DNA from: Symsagittifera roscoffensis
Taxonomy: Eukaryota; Xenacoelomorpha; Acoela; Convolutidae
Assembly: GCF_963678635.1 (NCBI RefSeq)
Contig: NC_087066.1
Coordinates: forward strand, 47,093,129-47,157,128
Length of the DNA stretch: 64,000 nucleotides
Direction: 5' to 3'
The position numbers and the translations under genes were made by a program. Shown here in pieces: positions 62,931-64,000 of the stretch. Within the stretch, counting starts at the first letter, position 1. Each line of letters begins with the position of its first letter. Under the pieces are notes generated by a model. It worked only from the letters and a program-made list of their open reading frames with translations. It did not search any database and had not been told where the DNA came from.

Positions 62931-63773
62931 TTTTATAGTGAAAGCTGTTTTTTTTATATTGAAATCGTGTTTTTTAGCTAACATTGGGAAATTTTATATA
63001 TTGAACGTTACTCGGTCGCTTTACTCGCTCGAAAATAGACGAAAAACCAAAAATTTCAAACCGGTTTTTCTCGACTGGGGGAATTTTTTCAGTATCCATA
63101 GGAAAATTATGTGATAACTATTTCAATCTTTTCAGCCTTGATTCAAGCTCCTATGAATAATTTTTGCAATGTTCTCTTGGTGACGATAATTATTTTGTTC
63201 TGTTCATTTTACAAAGTGGTAAGGAAGTATGGCGTAATGTTTATATTTTGAGTGATTTTTAGGTGCCTTAAAGAAAACTAAGAGGGGTTCAAGCGTGGCA
63301 TCTTCTATGAGTTGTAGCACAACATCAATTTTTAACGGGAAAAACATCAGGACATTTAAGGGAAACGATTTAAAGTTCCTTTTTTTAAGTTTCATTTTTG
63401 TATGTTTCTTCATCAATCATTGTGATCCGGACGATGTGAAACATTCTTGTAAAAAACTGAATATTCTTTTTTACAAAATCAAGCGCTTGTGTTACTCTGC
63501 GAATTATCTTTTTCTAGCCCAAGTCGCACAAATTAGTGCCACTTTCTCAAAAGTGGCGAGTTTAGTCTCTGTGTACGTGGTGTTTGGTAAGGCAATAGAC
63601 TGCAAAGCTGTAGGTAAACGATGGCGTAGGATCAGTTCCCATATGTGGGAAAGTTTTTGTCCTCCGTATTTCAGTATATTTTTTGTGTTTCGGGAGGAGG
63701 TCTTGCTATTTGAATTGAAAGCTCCCATTTGCCATTTATTGCTTGTTTGCAAAGTGCAACTTTTGATTTTCAG
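62931..63773. other. Upstream region of the last gene
   Basis: No separate gene is supported. A 189-codon ORF (63295-63864) crosses the acceptor site and the likely first exon in the same frame, but its upstream part is low in family-like features and is better read as non-coding. Confidence 0.4.
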
Positions 63774-63820
63774 GTCTGTGATGGATTCGGACCAAAGTGA
63801 TATCGACAATGACGTTCCAG
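63774..63820 (+). CDS. Likely first exon of a downstream gene
   Basis: TTTTGATTTTCAG at 63761-63773 is a good acceptor. ATG at 63781 follows after seven bases and gives MDSDQSDIDNDVP, an acidic N-terminus typical of nuclear proteins. CCAG|GTTATC at 63820/63821 is a usable donor (phase 1). The rest of the gene would lie beyond the window. I cannot name it. Confidence 0.4.
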
Positions 63821-64000
63821 GTTATCAATGCTTTTTGTTTCAAATTCTAACTCACATTTGTTAAACTCAAATTTTCTTTAACCTGAAAAATAGTTTTTTT
63901 TTTCTTACTGTGCGTCATATTACATTGTAAGCCAATACGAACGAATTTGTTCCAAGTACTTAACCTGGCCGTTATACATCAGTGCCTGGAGAATTTTCTC

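Noticed and set aside
63295-63864. 189-codon ORF at the right end
   Set aside because: Its N-terminal two thirds are Phe/Cys-rich low-complexity translation of AT-rich DNA. Only the last part (63781-63820) looks like a real exon start, with a splice acceptor in front.

Overview
The window is nuclear DNA of an animal, almost certainly an invertebrate. It has a multi-exon housekeeping gene with GT-AG introns, an AT-rich and repeat-laden non-coding background, and decayed copies of several metazoan transposon classes. I cannot name the species from sequence alone. There is no bacterial, organellar or free viral layout.

Left part (1-7407): a graveyard of mobile genes. It holds a minus-strand ORF remnant of unknown function (645-995), a decayed protein-primed family B DNA polymerase of the Polinton/Maverick type (about 2520-4050), and a decayed Penelope-like retroelement (about 4050-6780). 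The Penelope-like element has a reverse transcriptase, an unusual cysteine-rich finger inside the RT, a C-terminal GIY-YIG nuclease and a candidate hammerhead ribozyme at its 3' end. It is followed by the first half of a reverse-transcriptase-associated C-terminal domain.

Centre (7408-31986): the main object of interest, a roughly 24.6-kb LTR retrotransposon inserted into that RT-associated gene. The second half of the gene resumes immediately after the 3' LTR. Order: 888-bp LTR; a 2.9-kb leader carrying a recurrent CCGGAGGGGTC motif and strong hairpins; degenerate gag-protease-RT-integrase of Ty3/gypsy type with a long C-terminal tail; then a second coding module of about 9 kb. That module starts with a complete-looking SGNH/GDSL hydrolase, continues with a second divergent SGNH-like domain, and then has large ORFs (666, 309+99, 534 and 127 aa) that I do not recognise. 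A 1.5-kb 3' non-coding part and a 914-bp LTR follow. Gag-pol is broken many times (RNase H is deleted), whereas the second module has only a few stops and frameshifts. The coding parts are clearly richer in G+C than the host flanks.

Right part (31987-64000): AT-rich intergenic DNA with a roughly 1.5-kb direct repeat, then NAA15, the auxiliary (ribosome-anchoring) subunit of the NatA N-terminal acetyltransferase. I can resolve NAA15 completely as 16 coding exons (38851-56731, 891 aa). Its introns hold a degenerate copy of its own exon 5, a 5'-truncated non-LTR retrotransposon, decayed tandem repeats and a dispersed repeat family. Downstream are a dead Tc1/mariner transposase, more copies of the dispersed repeat, a three-copy 570-bp tandem array split by a 572-bp insertion, and the likely first exon of a further gene at 63774. 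Both gene starts are preceded at short distance by a splice-acceptor-like site, compatible with trans-splicing or 5'UTR introns.
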